The translations under genes and the position numbers were made by a program. This document shows, one piece after another, positions 63,470-64,000 of a DNA stretch of 64,000 nt. The stretch's first letter is position 1, and every line of letters begins with the position of its first letter. Below the pieces are notes generated by a model. That model made no database searches. It saw only the letters and a list, made by a program, of their open reading frames with translations, and had not been told where the DNA came from. The stretch covers positions 3,994 through 67,993 of the forward strand of contig JAEWRJ010000015.1 of NCBI GenBank assembly GCA_023460055.1. The letters run 5' to 3'. Origin of the DNA: Bacillota bacterium (lineage in GTDB: Bacteria > Bacillota > Clostridia > Christensenellales > Aristaeellaceae).

Positions 63470-64000
63470 GCTGCTTTGCGATCATCGCGGCGGGCGGCAG
63501 CGGCAGCCGCATGGGCGGACCAACCGTGAAAACCCTGCAGACGCTGGTCGGGCGCCCTGTGATCTGCCGCAGCGCAGCGCCTTTTGCCCGTCTGTGCGAC
63601 GGACTGGTCATCGCCGCCAGAGAGGGGGATATCCCCCTGATCCGGGAGGCGATGGAGCGGGAAGGGATCCCGGTTTATGCTTATGTAACGGGGGGCAGTG
63701 ACCGAAGCGAGAGCGTAGAGAATGCCCTGCGCGCCCTGCCGGATGACTGCGAACTGGTGCTGGTGCAGGATGGCGCGCGGCCGCTGGTCAAGGAAGCGCT
63801 GATTCGGGATGTGATCGACAGTGCGACGCGGTATGGCTCCGGTGTGCCCGCCCTGGCCCTGACCGATACGGTCAAGCGCGTGGACGCGCAAGGAAGAGCC
63901 TGCGAGACACTGGACAGGGGCCTGCTGCGCGGGGTACAGACTCCGCAGGGCTACAGGCGCGAGCTGATCGAACGGGCCTACAGGGAGCGGCGCGGCCCCG
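63466..64000 (+). CDS. ispD: 2-C-methyl-D-erythritol 4-phosphate cytidylyltransferase, 5' part
   Basis: The first 178 codons are present; the gene runs off the window. It makes CDP-methylerythritol in the non-mevalonate isoprenoid pathway. Marks: nucleotide-binding AAGGSGSRMG at the N-terminus, GGSDRSESVENAL, VQDGARPLV and TDTVKRV. In the first loop the Lys of the usual GxGxRM...K is displaced to Lys 22 (TVKTLQTL). ATG overlaps the DUF4364 stop. Confidence 0.94.
   Translation, partial: MSCFAIIAAGGSGSRMGGPTVKTLQTLVGRPVICRSAAPFARLCDGLVIAAREGDIPLIREAMEREGIPVYAYVTGGSDRSESVENALRALPDDCELVLVQDGARPLVKEALIRDVIDSATRYGSGVPALALTDTVKRVDAQGRACETLDRGLLRGVQTPQGYRRELIERAYRERRGP

Overview
The window joins two kinds of DNA. 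Bases 1 to about 47,287 look like the right-hand part of an integrative and conjugative element (ICE) of the Firmicutes type. Bases 47,288 to 64,000 are ordinary GC-rich chromosome of a Clostridia-class anaerobe. The evidence for Clostridia is single-chain glycyl-tRNA synthetase, DUF4364, an EcfA1-EcfA2-EcfT-TruA operon, an XPD-like helicase with an N-terminal nuclease, and Shine-Dalgarno-led genes throughout. The species cannot be named from sequence alone.

ICE backbone: a TnpV tail (2-241), a 2,414-residue methyltransferase-helicase (274-7518), MobC (7518-7856), a class B sortase (7917-8858), an SOS-type cassette behind a perfect LexA-like palindrome (DNA polymerase Y, small protein, SRAP; 15,910-18,033), a MOB_P-like relaxase (18,109-19,512), an LPD1/HExxH protein (19,893-22,013), a sigma-like regulator (44,221-44,769), excisionase (45,342-45,557) and a tyrosine integrase (45,578-46,972). 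The right end lies in tRNA-Arg(CCU). A 5' half-tRNA that stops exactly at the anticodon loop remains at 47,248-47,286, and a complete tRNA-Arg(CCU) with its own terminator sits 70 bp inside. Mating-channel (T4SS) genes are not in this window and are presumably to the left.

Two AT-richer cargo blocks interrupt the backbone. The first (9,023-14,783) resembles a defence module: an OLD-family ATPase-TOPRIM nuclease overlapping a UvrD-like helicase (Gabija-like pairing), followed by a soluble Ser/Thr kinase with an unrecognised C-terminal domain.

The second cargo block (22,325-36,275) is the most unusual part. It consists of five tail-to-tail gene pairs. In each, one gene encodes a peptidoglycan-hydrolase-like protein without a signal peptide (CHAP, NlpC/P60 or amidase_6 catalytic region plus CBM, SH3b or peptidoglycan-binding modules). 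The other encodes a protein with a signal peptide, often with SH3b domains. A strong bidirectional terminator separates the two genes in every pair, and the pairs meet head-to-head at intergenic regions with recurring motifs: CTTCACTCCC 90-107 bp before start codons, and CGTTATA-type ECF boxes. The block is followed by its own regulators: XRE protein - sigma factor - DUF4367-like anti-sigma - secreted protein (36,574-38,838); an autoregulated-looking ECF sigma / membrane anti-sigma / secreted protein operon (42,447-39,871); another sigma factor (43,394-43,954); and an SH3b-peptidoglycan-binding protein without a catalytic domain (42,647-43,087). Decayed duplicates and transposon or intron scars show active reshuffling. 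I infer, without proof, a diversifying effector-partner (possibly toxin-immunity) system.

Chromosome: glyQS; a membrane-anchored PQQ-propeller protein; a NUDIX hydrolase; glpK; a long operon (rRNA methyltransferase-like, RluA-like, tgt, ecfA1, ecfA2, ecfT, truA, nuclease-helicase); a convergent MaoC hydratase; DUF4364; and the start of ispD.
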